Assembly: GCA_024741835.1 (NCBI GenBank)
Contig: JAENRP010000178.1
Span: 25,613 to 89,612 of the forward strand
DNA length: 64,000 bases
Direction of reading: 5' to 3'
From: Diplocarpon mali
Taxonomy: Eukaryota > Ascomycota > Leotiomycetes > Helotiales > Drepanopezizaceae
In this document: piece by piece, positions 11,401 to 24,683 of the stretch
Position numbering within the stretch: the stretch's first letter is position 1
How the letters are laid out: the number at the start of each line of letters is the position of its first letter
Program-made: the position numbers and the translations under genes
The notes under the pieces: generated by a model
Seen by the model: the letters and a program-made list of their open reading frames with translations, nothing else
Databases searched by the model: none
Told to the model about the DNA's origin: nothing

Positions 11401-14400
11401 CTTACGAATACAAAAGGCGTTAAACGCAGGAGATTAGTTTAAGGGTCTTTGAGTATAGCTTAAGGAGAATGATATTATAGTAATAGCGATCGACAAATTT
11501 AAGGGAAAAGCTTCAGCCTTTAGGGAGGATGGTTTAGGCAAAAGGGAGAACTTACCAATCTTTACAATAATAGATCCCTTTGCCTTTAACGCTTTTGAAG
11601 AATCGTTTAATATCTACTACCTCTTTAAGCTAGAACGCCACCCGCTCTCCTTAAGTACGCTCCTTAATAATTGCGCAGCTACTCATATTATTAATTCAAA
11701 GGATTTACTTATCGCAGGTACCTTTAAGCCTTCTGGCGACTTGCAATAATATATTAAAGCAGGTACCTTAAGGCTCTTAATTATTAGGAGAGGTAATAGA
11801 TATATAGCGGACTCTCTTCTATAGTATGACGGCTCTCTTATAAGGATAACGCTTTGCAATATTGCTATTATAAAGGAGTTTATTACTAATATTATCTTAG
11901 AAAGGCTCCTTATAGATAAAGGCTTTTAATACTCTAAAGTAGACCTTACTTTGCGCTTTAAGAGCATTAGAGATTCTATAAAGCAAGCTCAATTAGAGCG
12001 TTGCCATAATCTCGTTTTCTTTAAATATAAGCTTATTAACTATTTAGATCTCTTAAATATACTTTAATATGACTTCTTTGCCTTAATAGCGTTTCCTATA
12101 GCTAAGATAACGCTTTATAATAGGTTCTAGTCTAGCTATGTACCTACTAGGGTGTGGGATAATAACGCGTATACTTAGTACCTTCGCGCTAGCTACCTAG
12201 GCGCAAAGGCTCTTTAAGCGTTAGTCAAGTGCGCTAAGGGAGTGAAGATCAAGGGAATATAAAGGTTAAAGTGCCTTGTATACGCAATAGCGTCTGCTAG
12301 GCAAGTTATTTCTTGCGCTACCTTTGAGAACTAATCTCTGAGGCCCTTCTTTAAGATCTTTTAAGATCTTTTTAACTTTTTAAATAACTTATACAATAGT
12401 TGCTTATAGGTTCTTTTAATTAAGGATAAGTATAGTAGTATGCTTTAGACATTCCTATTAAGATCGAAGGGCAGAGACGTAGTTATAGAGGTCCTTTAGG
12501 CCTTTAAAGCATAGGTGAAACGCTAATATAGGCTTTTAATTTGCAAGATTAGGTAAAATAATGATACTTTAATAATCTCCCTAAGGGAAGACTCTCTTAT
12601 AGAGTACTAGAGATAGGTAAAAGAGGAGGGAATTGATTTAGAGCTTACTCCTACTTATATATATTAACCTAATAGAGGCATAGAGCGAGTAGGAAGGGAG
12701 TTGATTAAACGCTCTATTAAAATGAGAATCCACGCTAGGCTTTTAGTAAGCCTTTGGCCAGAGGTTATAAAGGCTGCTATATACTTCTATAATATCTCCC
12801 TACTTACTAGGAAGAAGATGGTCTTATTAAGCAAGGCTTTTTATAGTTGGTTTAAGCAGTATTTTCGATTCTATAAGCTACTACTTATTAAGCAGATAAT
12901 AGTAAGCTTAAAGCCTAACTAGAGTCGCGTTTATATATATAGCGCTTGCGCATACCCTTTAATTAGAAAGAGGAAGGCAGGGAGGGACCGCCGAACCTTT
13001 AAAATTGAATTATAAAGGTACCTAAGTTACTTAATTAGATATATTACCTTTAATATTTATAGAATCTGGGTTCTTATACTCTAGCGAGTAATAATAACTT
13101 ATAATATTGAATTCGACGAGTCTCTCTTTTATAGTCCAGAAGCTAAGCGCGTAAACCCTATATCGCGCTAGGAACTTAAGACAATCCTCTAATTAATTAA
13201 AGAGGGAGAAGGAGCTTAAGATGCTAAGTTCGAAGGCATTTTTAAAGAATCAGAGCTTATCGCAAGGCCGAATGCAATTGCTGTAGAAGAAGCCGCTGTA
13301 TAAAAAGAGCCTATATTATAGACCGATGCTGCTCTATAGCCTTTAACTAATAATATAAAAGGCCTTAACTTAAATCTAAATTCTCTAAGAGACCTACCTA
13401 GAAACTTAAGGGTAAAAGCAAGCGAATTAGAAGCTATTTCGCTAGTCTTTAAGAAGGCAAATAGCAACTAGAGCTTAGGGGTGATAATTCCCTATAAAGG
13501 CCCTACTAAAGAAGGAACTGTAGATAACTCTAAGGGAGTCTTTAAAGACGAGTTCTATAGGGCAATCGGCAGATCTCTAGCCGCCATTTTATATAAGAAT
13601 AGAGATAGCTTAAGGGCTTTAAGACAGAGTCTTTAATTATAAAGGCAGGCCTTAGTAAACTCTGGTAAAAGGCTAAAGGTACTACTACTAAGATCTGGAA
13701 GGAGCTTTAATAGTTTTATAAGAAGCGACTTAATAAAAGGAGTAGGCCTTAATAATATAATACCTTAAGTTATAATACTAGCTTAAAGACTATAGGCTTA
13801 GGAGATAAAGCTACCTAGACTCTTAAAGGAACCTTTAGCAATAATAAAAATAGAAGAGGAGACTTATAGAGAAAAGCGCAAGGAGGAACTCCTTCTTCCT
13901 AGGCAAAAGAGGATAAGACGCTTAAGCATTAAGCAATAGGAGACTTTAAAAGTGTATGCTATTGCTTTAAAGTATATGCTCTTTTAAAGCAATATTGATT
14001 TACCCTACTCCTTATATATATAGGAGTTTGTATCGACCTTTTAAGCGAACGAATAAATAAAGGAGGATAAGAAGGACTATTTGATAGTTTATATAGTTAT
14101 TAAAGCTGCAGTTAATAGTTAGGCAAAGGATAGAGCGCAGTCTCCTAACTACCTATAGTATTAAGGCTCTCTGCCGAAGCCTTCGAAAGGATGGCTGGAC
14201 CTAGAGAAGCACCCTTTTAGCAAACGATTTAAGGAAGGAGGGCGCTAAGAGATTAGGAATTTAGAATCTCGGAGTTGCTAGAGAATTATGCAAAGGGATT
14301 ACTCAAAGCCCTTGCTAATACTATTAAAATGGGTTTTTACCTATAAAGTCAATAGCTCTAGCGAGCTTCTAAAGTGCTAATTACGGCTAGTTATGCAAAG

Positions 14401-15720
14401 GGATCTCTAAGATAAAGCTTTAATTTTCTTAACCTACGTAGCCACGCTTATAGCAAGGTCTTTTAAAGTACTAATAGCGCTTACTGCGTACTTCGATATA
14501 GAAGTAAAGCAGTTCGACGTTATTAACGCGTTTATTAATGCTCTTAAAGACCTAAGGAGTGCTCTAGTCATATACTTCCTACCAAATGGCTTTAAGTGCC
14601 CTAGTATAGTAGTAGAACTGGACCGCGCGCTCTATAGGCTAAAAGACTCTCTAGCGCTATAGTATAGGAACTTCGTAGGAACGCTCAAGGGCCTTTAACT
14701 TAAGCCACTAAGCGAGGAGCCTTATATTTTCATAATAAAGGATCGCATAGTCTTTATAGCATTTTATATTAATAATATTTAAGTATTATATAAGGCGTTC
14801 AACTTAGATTAAGCGACTCGTCTAATTAAAGACCTAAAGAGGGCATATAAGCTTACTATTATAGGAGATATCTCCTAGTTCCTTAAAGTAAGGATTATTT
14901 AAGATAAAAAGGTAAAGAGGATCTCCTTAGTTTATAATACCTATATTAAGAAGATCGCTCAAAAGTTTAGAGCTAATATAAGAAGAGTGCCTAGTACTTT
15001 ATTATTAAAGAAGGAGTTTATTAAGAACTTAAGGCAAGCTTCCTTAAAAAAGGTAAAGGAGTATTAAGAGAAAATAGGCTCTATTCTCTATATAGCAATT
15101 ATAATACGCCCGGACGTTGCGTTCGCAGCCTTTTAACTATCTTTCTTCTTAACTAATCCAAGCTCTAAGCACCTCTTAGCCGCGGACTAGACGCTTTAAT
15201 ACCTATATAGTATGCGCTTCTTAGGAATTGCCTATAGCTTTAAAGCCAGGGAATACCAATTGGTTATATTTTCAAATGCTTCTTTTAGAGATGACCGAGA
15301 GACCCGCAGATCCTCTTAAGGATACGTCTTCTTCCTATTTAAAGGACTGATTATTTGGAAAGCGAATCGCTAAGCAACTATTATACTCTCCTCTATTAAA
15401 GTAGAACTCTATAGTATAGTTTTTACTACAAAGGAGATAATAGCTATAAAACGCCTCTTTAAGGAGATTCGCATAGACTCTATCTTTAAATAGAATATAT
15501 ATTGCAATAACTAATAGACGATTCGGCTAATTGTTATAAAGAATAAGAAGATTAAGATAAGCCTTTGATATATTGAAATTAGTAATATATAGATCTACTA
15601 GGAGTACTAGAGAGGAAGCTTTTAGATAATCTACTTCCCTACTAAGGAGATATACGCAGATAGGCTTACTAAAAACCTAGACCGCTAAAAGTTTAAGAGC
15701 TTTGTTTGTTTATTAAACCT
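11400..15720 (+). pseudogene. F1 copia pol remnant: protease, integrase, RT, RNase H
   Basis: Protease near 11670-11730 (NCAATHIINSKDLLIAGTF; the catalytic Asp is decayed). GAG-pre-integrase and integrase run about 11940-13140, with the conserved C-terminal core block GIDLELTPTY followed by PNRGIERVGRELI (catalytic Glu present) and RSIKMRIHARL. RT runs about 14150-15050: VKQFDVINAFINA, ALYRLKDSLA, then YINN at 14765-14776 in place of Y-x-D-D, so both catalytic Asp are lost. RNase H follows (SNASFRDDRETRRSS, then ILSSIKVELYS) to about 15710. Stops are TAA/TAG. Confidence 0.92.
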
Positions 15721-15729
15721 CTAAAGCTT

Positions 15730-17209
15730 TTAAACAATCGTTTAGCAATTCGCACTCGCTAGCGAGTAGTCACTTATTACTAGGAGACTTATACTTACGA
15801 GCTCCTACTCTCTTATAGTCATATTCATTTGTTTTCTCTTATAAAGCGCATTGCAAAAGCTCTCCTTTTTTAAAAATATAAGATAGGTAATATTCTTAAG
15901 CTGCTATTATAAGGCGTAACCCTTTCTTAGATCCTCTTAGCTAGCACTAGGAGCTGCGAAGCTATAGCTATAAGCTTTATATAGATCTCCTCCTAAGAGA
16001 GGCCTGGAGGCACTCCCTCGGCTAGAGGCCCGCCGGCGAATATACTAGCGATAGCAGGGGCAAAGGCAGGGGGTATAGCAGGGGCGATAGGGGCGAGGAC
16101 AGCAGGGGCGGCGGCGATAGCAAGAGCGGCAATAGCAAGGGCAGGGATAGGAAAGACGAAGGGAGATACTATAGCGGCGGCTGCGATAGCAGTAGTAGAT
16201 AGGATAGGAGTGGCGGCAGCAATAGCAAGGGCGAATAGGTCTAAGCTAAAGGGCCTAGGAGCGAATAGGAATAGTATACTAAGAGTAAGGGAGGCAGCGA
16301 TACTACTACTTATAGGAGTAGCAGGCCCTCTTAGCATAAGGGTCCGATCGCTCCTATCTTTTAAAATCAGCCTAGAACTTAATAAGACTCGACAAACGTA
16401 CTATAGAAGCTTTAGAGCGCACCCTTTACTATATTAAGCAATAGTACCACCTCCTCTTTAAAGGCGCTATAGGCGCAGGCTGATACGATAGCCTCTTAAG
16501 AGGCGAGGAGAGGTCCGCTGGCCTGCTAGTAGCTATTGCTTAGCACTATATAATAAACGCAACGCGTACCGAAGGTGCTATTAAAGTACTAACAATTGAG
16601 ATTGCTAATGCTCTTATATGCGATATAACGCATATATGCGTCGTCGCGCTCTATTATAGGCTTAAGTATATAGCACGCAGCGGGGGCAGGGCTCTTAGGT
16701 AGCGGTGGCGGCGGCAGCAGCGGCAGGGGCGATGGCGGTAGCAGCTTATTATCTAGCAGGCGCTAGGATAATCGCACTAAGGTTATAGCTCCCGAAGGAG
16801 CGCTAGCGATCTAGCGCAAAGTTAGTATAACGCAGAGTATAAGGACTCTAAGGGTCTTACTTTATAAGGGCGGCCGAGGCTATAATAAGCAGGAGTTCCT
16901 TCTATATTTAAAAATTATTAGTATAAAGATGATATTTTTAAATAATAAAGGAGGGTTGTTTTTAAAAGAAGGGAAGGAGAACCTCTATAATAGAAATACT
17001 TTATAAGAAGCCTAATAGAGCACTAGCGTAGAATTGCGAAGATTCTTAAGCGCGCTTATTGCCTATAGTAACCCTTCTTATTCTAAAAGGAACGACCTCT
17101 AAAGGGGTAGTACGTAAGATAGAGCCTCTTTTTCTTACAATTGCTATTCTTTCTTTTGTTTTATCTATATAGCTAAGCGATTCTAAGAGCATCGCCTAAC
17201 TAAGGGGTA
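15730..17209 (+). other. F1 3' region with GC-rich Ala-coding island
   Basis: About 1.48 kb between RNase H and the 3' LTR. At 16000-16340 lies a GC-rich, RIP-poor island of GCGGCGGCGATAGCA-type repeats; both strands read Ala-rich over about 100 codons. A second GCGGCGGCAGCAG patch is at 16690-16745. The counterpart in F2 (55600-55950 and 56290-56335) is conserved. No known protein. It may be untranslated RNA structure or a small extra gene. Confidence 0.6.
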
Positions 17210-17407
17210 TATTGTATAGAATAGGCAAAGTCTCCACTTATTCTAGAGACCCTTTATATAACTCCTACTAAGTCATAGACTCTCCCTTTTCTTTCCGAAG
17301 TCTCCTTACCATATATATACTAGAGAATAATATAATAAATCATCTTTATCTATATTAGCAAGCCTCCTAAGCGACCCAATGAAGGCCCTCTAGCCGACCG
17401 TACCATA
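17210..17407 (+). repeat. F1 3' LTR
   Basis: 198 bp, begins TATTGTATAGAAT, ends CCGTACCATA; preceded by the purine run TAAGGGGTA. TSD AGTTA follows at 17408-17412. Confidence 0.93.
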
Positions 17408-17998
17408 AGTTAGGAATAAGAAAGGGCTATAAGAGGCCTTATTATTTAATTGTCTTTAAATGCAAGAATTGATAAGGTCTATAGTTTGTAATAAATCTTT
17501 TATAGTCTAAACCTATCCTAACTTAATAGTACTTAAGAGCAAGTAGCTAATAGGTCTTTAAGCTACTAAGGTACGCGCTTAAAGGTTAGTTATAAGCTTC
17601 TTGAATTAGATAAGTATATAAGGGAATATTATAGTATACGCAGAGATACTCCTTAAAGTAAAGCAATCTGTCTTTTAAAGAGTAGTTTTTAAAGAGGTCG
17701 GCGCGAATTTCTTAAAAGGATTCGCAATTATCTTAATAAAGTTTCTTAATTAAATTAAAGGAATCCTTAGGTCGATTTAGGGTCGAATTAGAAGTATCAG
17801 TTAATATTAGGGCTAAGGTGCCTTTAGTAGATTCGGCGAGAAATTTTTCAACTAATTCGGTATTAATTCGGAAGTCTAACTAGGCTAGGGAAATTAGAAC
17901 CTAGGATTGGCTATCTAGCTTCGCTTATTTATAAACCGGCATATCCTACTCTTAGCAGCTGAGAATATTAGCCTTCCGGTTGTCTTTACTAAGAGTAT
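17408..17998 (-). pseudogene. A2 fragment: RNase H end to integrase N-terminus
   Basis: Reverse complement of A1 about 5870-6440, the linker after RNase H and the zinc-binding N-terminus of integrase. It lies between F1 and the left LTR of C. Ends with AGTAT (17994-17998), the TSD of C, repeated at 59283-59287. Confidence 0.87.
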
Positions 17999-18297
17999 TA
18001 TAGGTTCTATACCAGTAATCGATATTCATATGAATATAATTAAGTACTTATTATCAAAAAGAATCTATTATAATATCTGTCTCTCTTTATATAACTGAGA
18101 TAGTACCTTTATACCTATAAACGTCCTCCCTCCTATAGTCCCTCCTAACCGTATATAGATATCCTTCCGAAGTCCTCCGGCTAAATAGCCGTCCGAAATA
18201 TATATAAAACCCCTTATATCGCATATAGTACAGCTATGTAGGATGACCCTAGGAATAAGGGCAGCTTGCCTCTTATATAAGAATCTGCGTACTAATA
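17999..18297 (-). repeat. C 3' LTR
   Basis: 299 bp, on the + strand beginning TATAGGTTCTATACCAG and ending GCGTACTAATA. Purine-rich AAAAGAAAG (minus strand) lies next to it at about 18308-18316, a possible polypurine tract. Partner LTR at 58984-59282. Confidence 0.9.
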
Positions 18298-18710
18298 CTA
18301 GCAGTACTTTCTTTTAAAAAGACCTTTTCAACTCGCATAAGGAAGTATGCAAAACAAATACATAAAGGAGGCAGATTAGTAGCAAATAATCAAATAGCAA
18401 TAAAGAATAAAATAGCAAAGACAAATAGCTTAATAGCAAAGGCAAGTGTAATAGGTAATAAGGACAATATATAGGAAGTAGAATAGCAAAGATAAAGGCA
18501 AATAGTAAAGAGGGAAAGGAAAGGTATCCAAATGATAGAAGCAATCTAAGGTCTTTATTCAAGCCTTATAATAGTATAATTATAATCCAGTTGCGTTCTA
18601 GTAAGTTCGAGACTCTTTATTAAAGAGTCATCTAGAGTTGTAATCCACTATAGCTATAAATTATAATAATTTATAAAAGGGAAAAGAGGGGCCTTTAAGA
18701 AGGCATATAT
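18298..18710 (-). other. C terminal 3' region, non-coding
   Basis: Low-complexity AATAGCAAAG-like repeats at about 18370-18500, then unremarkable sequence up to the B2 insertion. The open frame 18314-18562 (- strand) is Leu-rich because of the repeat and shows no domain. Confidence 0.55.
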
Positions 18711-18957
18711 TATAGAGACCTGGGACGGATAGGTCTTATGATATATATCACATAATCGGCGCAGGACGGTAGGAGGATAAAAGGGCCATCTTCTGTACAT
18801 AGAGACAGGGCGCATCGCTATAGTACTAAATATACCCTATACTTAGGACTTGTCCCTAATATCTTATCTAAGAGAGCCCGCTTATAGTACTCCCTCCTTT
18901 TGTTTTTAGGTCTTCCCTTAGGCCTATTCTTATATTATCTCCTCCCTCTATTTTATA
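18711..18957 (+). repeat. B2 5' LTR
   Basis: 247 bp beginning TATAGAGACCTGG and ending TTTTATA. Partner at 34257 differs mainly by G/A and C/T. TSD ATAT at 18707-18710 and 34504-34507. The LTR centre (AGGACGGTAGGAGG) differs from that of B1/B3, so B2 is a separate subfamily. Confidence 0.9.
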
Positions 18958-19700
18958 TTAGTGACCTACGCAAGGACCGATTTCTTAAGATTTCTATCCT
19001 TAATACAACCTTATTAATCTCTTAGTTCGCAGATAAGAGACCGGCCTTTAAAATACGTCTTTAAAACACTTATAGCATCTTAATTAACTTTAAAAACCTT
19101 ATCCTTAATCGCTTAATTACTTAGAACTATCGATTTTCATTTAGCAACTATTAATAACCTTAGATTTTCCCTTTTCGGCTCTGCTTTAAAAACCCCTATT
19201 TTCTTCCTTAACTCTAAGATTTTCGGAATTTTCGGCTTCCTAGTATGAAAAGTTTAGCAAACCCTATAATAGCAATCTTAAACAGTAGTAGTTTCAAGTA
19301 CTCGAGTAATACTAAGCGCAAACTCCAACTAAAAGTGTCTTTTTAAAATCTTTAGAAATCCGAATCTGATAATTCAGCCGCCTTAGCTTAATAGAATTCT
19401 AAAAACTGCCTTAGAATCGTCTCTAAAGACCCCTTTATTCTAAGGACCAATAGGAATTGGCCTAAAGGCTAAGAAGAATCTTAGATATAAACCTTATTTT
19501 AGAAATTTGTCTTAGATTAAGTAAACCTTATCTTATTACAATTAGTCGCAACACTTCTATTAGCTATTTAGCACCTACTTAGAATCTCTTAGCAAACTCG
19601 GATTAAACTTTTAATAGAATCTAATATTCTACTCCTAAGCCTAGCCTATAAGTAAGAGGATAAAAAGACATCTTTAAACAACTTAAGGCCGCTACCTACT
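18958..19700 (+). other. B2 leader
   Basis: Opens with the block TTAGTGACCTACGCAAGGAC shared with B1 and B3, the likely primer-binding region. No convincing frame. One palindrome copy at 19631-19654. Confidence 0.6.
19631..19654. repeat. 25-bp palindrome copy (B2 leader)
   Basis: ACTCCTAAGCC...ATAAGTA; homologous to 3222. Confidence 0.75.
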
Positions 19701-19709
19701 TTTTTAATA

Positions 19710-22535
19710 TCGATATTAGAAAACATTAAAAATAATATTAATTTTAAACTTTTCGCTAACCCTTTATTCAAATCTTTTTAAACTCGTCTTAATCACTTTA
19801 AGATTAACTCGGATTCTAAACGTTTTTTAAGCCCTTTTGAATTTCGAAGTACTCCTCCTAGCAACTAATCATACGATATTAAGGCTTCCCCTTTGCCCCT
19901 TATAGATTCTATTAACTTAAACGGTTAGTATAAAACGATAATAGCTGCATTCAAGGCTATTACTAGCCACTTTCCCCTCCCTAGTTCCCCTAGTGCTCCT
20001 TACTTTATAAGAGCTAATATTACTAATTTCCTTAAGCAATATAAGGAAACTTATTACGATTTTAGTATTCTATAAGCGGATATGATTTCTCAGCTCCCTT
20101 GCTACTATAACTATATAAGCAAAGATATTATCAAATCCCTCTTTAAATAGAAGATATATAATTCATAAGAACTCCTTATTAAGGCTCTTAAGTCTAAATT
20201 CTAAGAATTTAATAAATAGTAGATTTGCGATACTCTAGCTTTCTTAAAGGAATTTATTCTAATCACTTGAACTCCTAAGGAACTTAAGAACTACTATCGG
20301 ACTTTTACTTATATATCAAATACCTTAATTAGCTAGAAAATACTTAGCAAAGTTGAACGAGGCTGCCTTTTCTTACTTAGATTACCTACTGGCCTTTGAA
20401 ATAAGATTATCAAGCATTTTAAGATCGATAAGCAAGACCTTATAACCTTTGCCTTATTTAAGGAATTCTCGGCCTTTGCTTTAAAATCAGATCTTAATAA
20501 GAGAACCATTAATACTATAGAATAGGAAAAAGCCCTTACTCCCTCTTATACTAAAGACCTTAAGAGCCTGGTCTAAGAACACTTGAAAGCTTTAGAAGTT
20601 ATAAAGGAGGTAAAGAAGAACTTAGTAGTCATACCTTTCACTTATAGGCCTGACCTAGGAGTAAGATCTAACCTTAGAATTGAGGAACTTAAGACCTAAT
20701 TTGCAGAACTCTAAATTTAAAGCTTAGAAACTAGGATTAATAATCTCTTATAAGAAAAATAGCATATTCCCTAGTTTAATAATAGATAAAACTCGGCCAC
20801 TATAAGCCAACCTAATAGTTCCTATTACTAGACTCCTGCTTCTTATCATTTGGAACAACCAGCTAATATAAGAATACAATAGCTAGCTAAAGAAGGAGGA
20901 ATTGATCCCAATTAGCACTCTGCTAATATCAATGCTATAGGGTACTAAGGAAACGGCAATAGAAGACAACTAACCTGCAATTTTTGCAATAACGAAGAAC
21001 CTAACTGCGCTTTATATAAGTACTATAACAATTGCCCTCTTTTCCTTCGTTTTATTAACACTAGGGTCATATATATTAACAAGTATGGGATGCTTTGCAT
21101 TAAAGATCCTAGGCTAAAAGCTATCCTTATTAAAAAGCACTAGAATCGCTTATAGTTATAGACTGTTTAAATAATAATATATAGTATGAAATAGGATAAG
21201 AATTTAGTCGAACAATAGCGTATTATAGATATGAATGCTAAAATTCCAACTTATATATACATAGGTCCAACTAGCAACCTACTTAAGGGAGTTCTTAAGG
21301 ACTTAGCTTTTGATTAAACAGCTATAGAAGTTAAAGGCATCTCTATCTTAAGATAGGTTAATAATAATATATCTATTGATATTAATACTACTTCTATATC
21401 TAGAAACCCTTGGAATACTCAGCGTCCTTTTAGATCTACCACTCCTTTAATATTAATAAAACCAGCCAAAGTCCAAAAATCAACGCGTATAACTTAAGAA
21501 TCTTAATATAAAGTCCAAATGCTAAAAGATACCTAACAATCTAGAACTATAGTAGATAAGGATAAAGCTAATATAGTAGACGAATTGATTAGAGATATAA
21601 TAGACGAAGATGGCTTTAAGCTTAAAGATTAAGAAGTTAAAGTTATTACATAGACCCTTAACCTTAAGCGAAAGAGATAGATATTAAAACGGGAAAAATT
21701 CATTAATAAATATACTAATTCAATTGCAATAAAGAAAGCTATAAAGAATATTATAGCCTAGCAAATTAACCTTATATTTAAAGACCTATTTAGTTTAACT
21801 AGACGCTTTAATAAAGTGCTAGGAAAGCATATCCCAATTGCCTTTAAAGATTTGAATAATAATAAGGAAATGGAAATTGTAATACGAAAGAACTCTAAGA
21901 AGCACTTAGCCTTAATTAAATATCTTTAGATTGCAGAAAACGAAAGAACCCAAAGGTACTATAACATTATGGCAATAGCTTTAATATCTTAGAATATCAA
22001 TCGAAATTATTCAGCAGTTGTAATAAAAAGCCCTATTATTATTTATTTAATAGAAGAATTAGTTAAAGCAAAGGCTCTAATCGATTATAGTTTAGAAGTT
22101 AATACGATAATTAGAAAAGTAGCAGAAATGACTTAATTAATAATCGTTAGCGATCGACTCCTTATTTATTCAACTGTTTCTAGATCGAAATACAATTTTA
22201 ATAGATAGGTGAAAAACGTAAAGGTTAGAGTCAAAGGAATCGTTAATTATACTAACTTTCTAGTAATAGAGAATTCTTCAAATGACATTCTTTTAGAAAT
22301 GCCTTTTATTTTAGAATCTCAGCTAATATTTAACTATCTTAAAGATAGTCTTATAAAAGCTAGTCTTTAGAATATAGATCGATCTTTAAAAGGATAAATG
22401 GTTATCGTAGGAGATATAGCCGAATTCTAAAATGAGGTTTTAGGAAACGATTAGCTAGCATAAAGGCTAGGCTTAATACTAATAAAGGAAGGCACCTAGT
22501 AAGGAGTTATAGTAAAAGAAAGGTAAGTTTGCCGA
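19710..22535 (+). pseudogene. B2 gag-protease ORF, RIP-degraded
   Basis: One frame of roughly 900 codons. The N-terminal half matches the B1/B3 gag (NHFKINSDS, AIIAAFKAIT, HFPLPSSPSAPYF, FLLRLPTGL). Unlike them it continues into a Cys-rich nucleocapsid segment at 20976-21035 (C-N-F-C, then C and C-P), spaced differently from a classical CCHC knuckle. Farther on, about 22190-22330, VKGIVNYTNFLVIEN followed by DILLEMPFILESQ resembles a retropepsin with its flap (ILLGMP in many gypsy elements). In-frame palindrome copy at 20639 (TYRPDLGV). Stops are mostly TAA/TAG. Confidence 0.75.
20639..20663. repeat. 25-bp palindrome copy (B2 gag, in frame)
   Basis: Translated TYRPDLGV. Confidence 0.8.
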
Positions 22536-22554
22536 TTTTGAATAATAGTGATTT

Positions 22555-22579
22555 GACTTATAATCCTAGATTAAGAGTC
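22555..22579. repeat. 25-bp palindrome copy (B2 gag/pol spacer)
   Basis: GACTTATAATC...AGAGTC. Confidence 0.75.
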
Positions 22580-22716
22580 AAATCTAGAATTTTGAAAAAT
22601 AGTATAATCGGCGTTTTATCGGCTTAACAATTAAGAAAAAAGAAAAATAAGATAAAGAAGAGAGTTCGTTTTACAAATTTCGATAATTCACTAATCATTT
22701 TGAAAAACTTAAAAAC

Positions 22717-22741
22717 CACTTATAAGCCGGACCCGCAAGTA
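22717..22741. repeat. 25-bp palindrome copy (B2 gag/pol spacer)
   Basis: CACTTATAAGCC...GCAAGTA. Confidence 0.75.
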
Positions 22742-24683
22742 AAAAATAATAAAATTACTAATGATATTTCCATTTACGCACTTTAAATTAATAACTTAGA
22801 AAATCTTTTATTTGTTTTTAAAAAGGAAAATTCAAACCGTTTTATAGGATTTAATAAAAAAGGAAAGAAGTAGAGAAGCATAGTACTAGCTAATATTCAA
22901 ACTATATATAAAAGCAAGGCTGATAAAGTACGACTAGTGGATTAGGGAATCTCTAATAGCTTAAAGCCTAAAGGACTAGATGATTAATTTAAATAAGATA
23001 AGAAGCTTCGACCTTTAAAGCTGGGTGGCAAATTCAATAAGTTTATTATAGGCAGATTTTCTAATAAACCCATCGGATATCGGCTAATAAAAGAACGTTT
23101 CAATATACTGAAAATTAAAGAAGACTTAATAGAGTAAGAATGCGAACTACTTTATAAAACCTTAACAAATCGAAAGGACGCCTTAGCTTTTAACTAGATA
23201 GAACTTAGCCAGATTCGAAAAGAGGTTACGCCTTATATTAAGATTAAGATAATACCTTACAAAGCTTGGCAAGAGAAAACATTCGATATCCCTAAAGCTC
23301 TTTAAGAAAAGGTAATCGAAATATTAAAGGATAGGCTAAAGCAAGGTATTCTCGAGTTCTATAATAGCCCTTATAAGAATAAATGGTTTTTAATTGCTAA
23401 GAAAGAAAAGGGAACTTACAGACTAATAATAGCAGTAGTAAAGATAAACCGAGTAACTATTAAGGACACTAACATTCCTTTAAATATAAATAAGTTCTTA
23501 AATGAATTCGCAGGATTAACCTGCAGCTCTCTTATTAACTTCTTCTTTAGATACAACCAATTTATTCTTAATATTAAATTAAGAGATATAATAGCAATTT
23601 AAACCCCTTTTAAGCTACTTCAAATAATAAGATTACCTTAAGAGGCTATAAATTCGATCGCTTAATTTATTTAAGTAATTTATAAGATACTAGTAGATTA
23701 TATACCTAATATTGCGCTCTCTTATATAGATAATATAGGAGTAAAAGGATTAAGATCATTCTATAATTATAAAGAAGTTCTCCTTAGTATATAACAATTT
23801 ATAATAGAATACATTTAGAACTTAGATTAAGTGCTTATATAATTCGAAAGGGCAAGAGCAATAGTTAGTCCGAAGTTATAATACTATCTTCTATCGATAG
23901 AAATTATTAGTTTCATTACTAATTCTAATAGCCGAAGTCCTTAAAGGGCTAAAGTACTTAAAATCGATAAATAGAAGAGGTGTGATAATATAGCAGAAGC
24001 TCGCGCGTTTATTAGCATTATAATATACTATCGCATATAAATCAAGGATTTTGCTAAAAAGGCAGTACCTATTTATTCCTTATTCTAAAAAGGGGCTAAG
24101 TTTCAATAGGAGGAACTTTAAATAAAGGCTATAAAACAACTGAAGCAGGCGTTGCTTAAAGCGCTATATCTGATTAAAATAGACTATAGAGCCGACGCTA
24201 GGCCAATTATACTAATAGTTGACGCAAGTTTAATCAAATAGGGTACTATCCTTTAATAAGCTAATAGCTAGTAGAGAAAACATCTAGCTTACTTTAAAAG
24301 TGGTCTTTAGAATCCAGCGGAGATAAAGTATAATACTATTAAATAGGAATGCAAAAGAGCCTTAAAAGCAATAAAAAAGATAAGAAGCGACCTCTATAGC
24401 ACTTACTTCATCCTTAAAACTAATGCTAAAGTGCTAATAGAATAATTGAATAGAGCTATAAGCGACCTACCTAAAGCCTTGCTAATAAAATAGATTGCTT
24501 AAATAAGACTAATGGACTTTAAAGTCAAACACATTCTAAAAATAAAAAACACTACTACTAACGGCCTTTTAAAAAGAACTCGTCCTTACCCCTTTAATTT
24601 AATTAAAGAAGATAAAATAGATATTAATAAATAGGTAGAAAACAAAATTAGTTATCTATTAATATATCGCCTTAAAGGGACTC

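Larger units (their letters stand above)
9812..17407 (+). mobile_element. Element F1: full-length Ty1/copia retrotransposon
   Basis: 7,596 bp with two 198-bp LTRs and TSD AGTTA. The interior reads gag, protease, integrase, RT, RNase H (copia order: integrase before RT), followed by an unusually long 3' region of about 1.5 kb with a GC-rich Ala-coding island. F2 (49428-56999) is a second full-length copy in the same orientation, differing mainly by transitions. Both are RIP-degraded. Confidence 0.93.
22536..22860 (+). other. B2 spacer between gag-protease and pol
   Basis: No clear frame. Two palindrome copies, 22555-22579 and 22717-22741, sit 162 bp apart. Confidence 0.5.

Noticed and set aside
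15993..16337. Minus-strand Ala-rich open frame of 114 codons
   Set aside because: Both strands are Ala-rich because of GC-rich low-complexity repeats; no domain and no start context. Kept only as part of the 3' island.
16615..16640. CGCATATATGCG palindrome in the F1 3' region
   Set aside because: Not conserved at the same place in F2 (about 56225-56250), so likely chance.
18314..18562. Leu-rich minus-strand frame resembling a membrane protein
   Set aside because: Produced by AATAGCAAAG-like repeats; no homologous copy to support coding.
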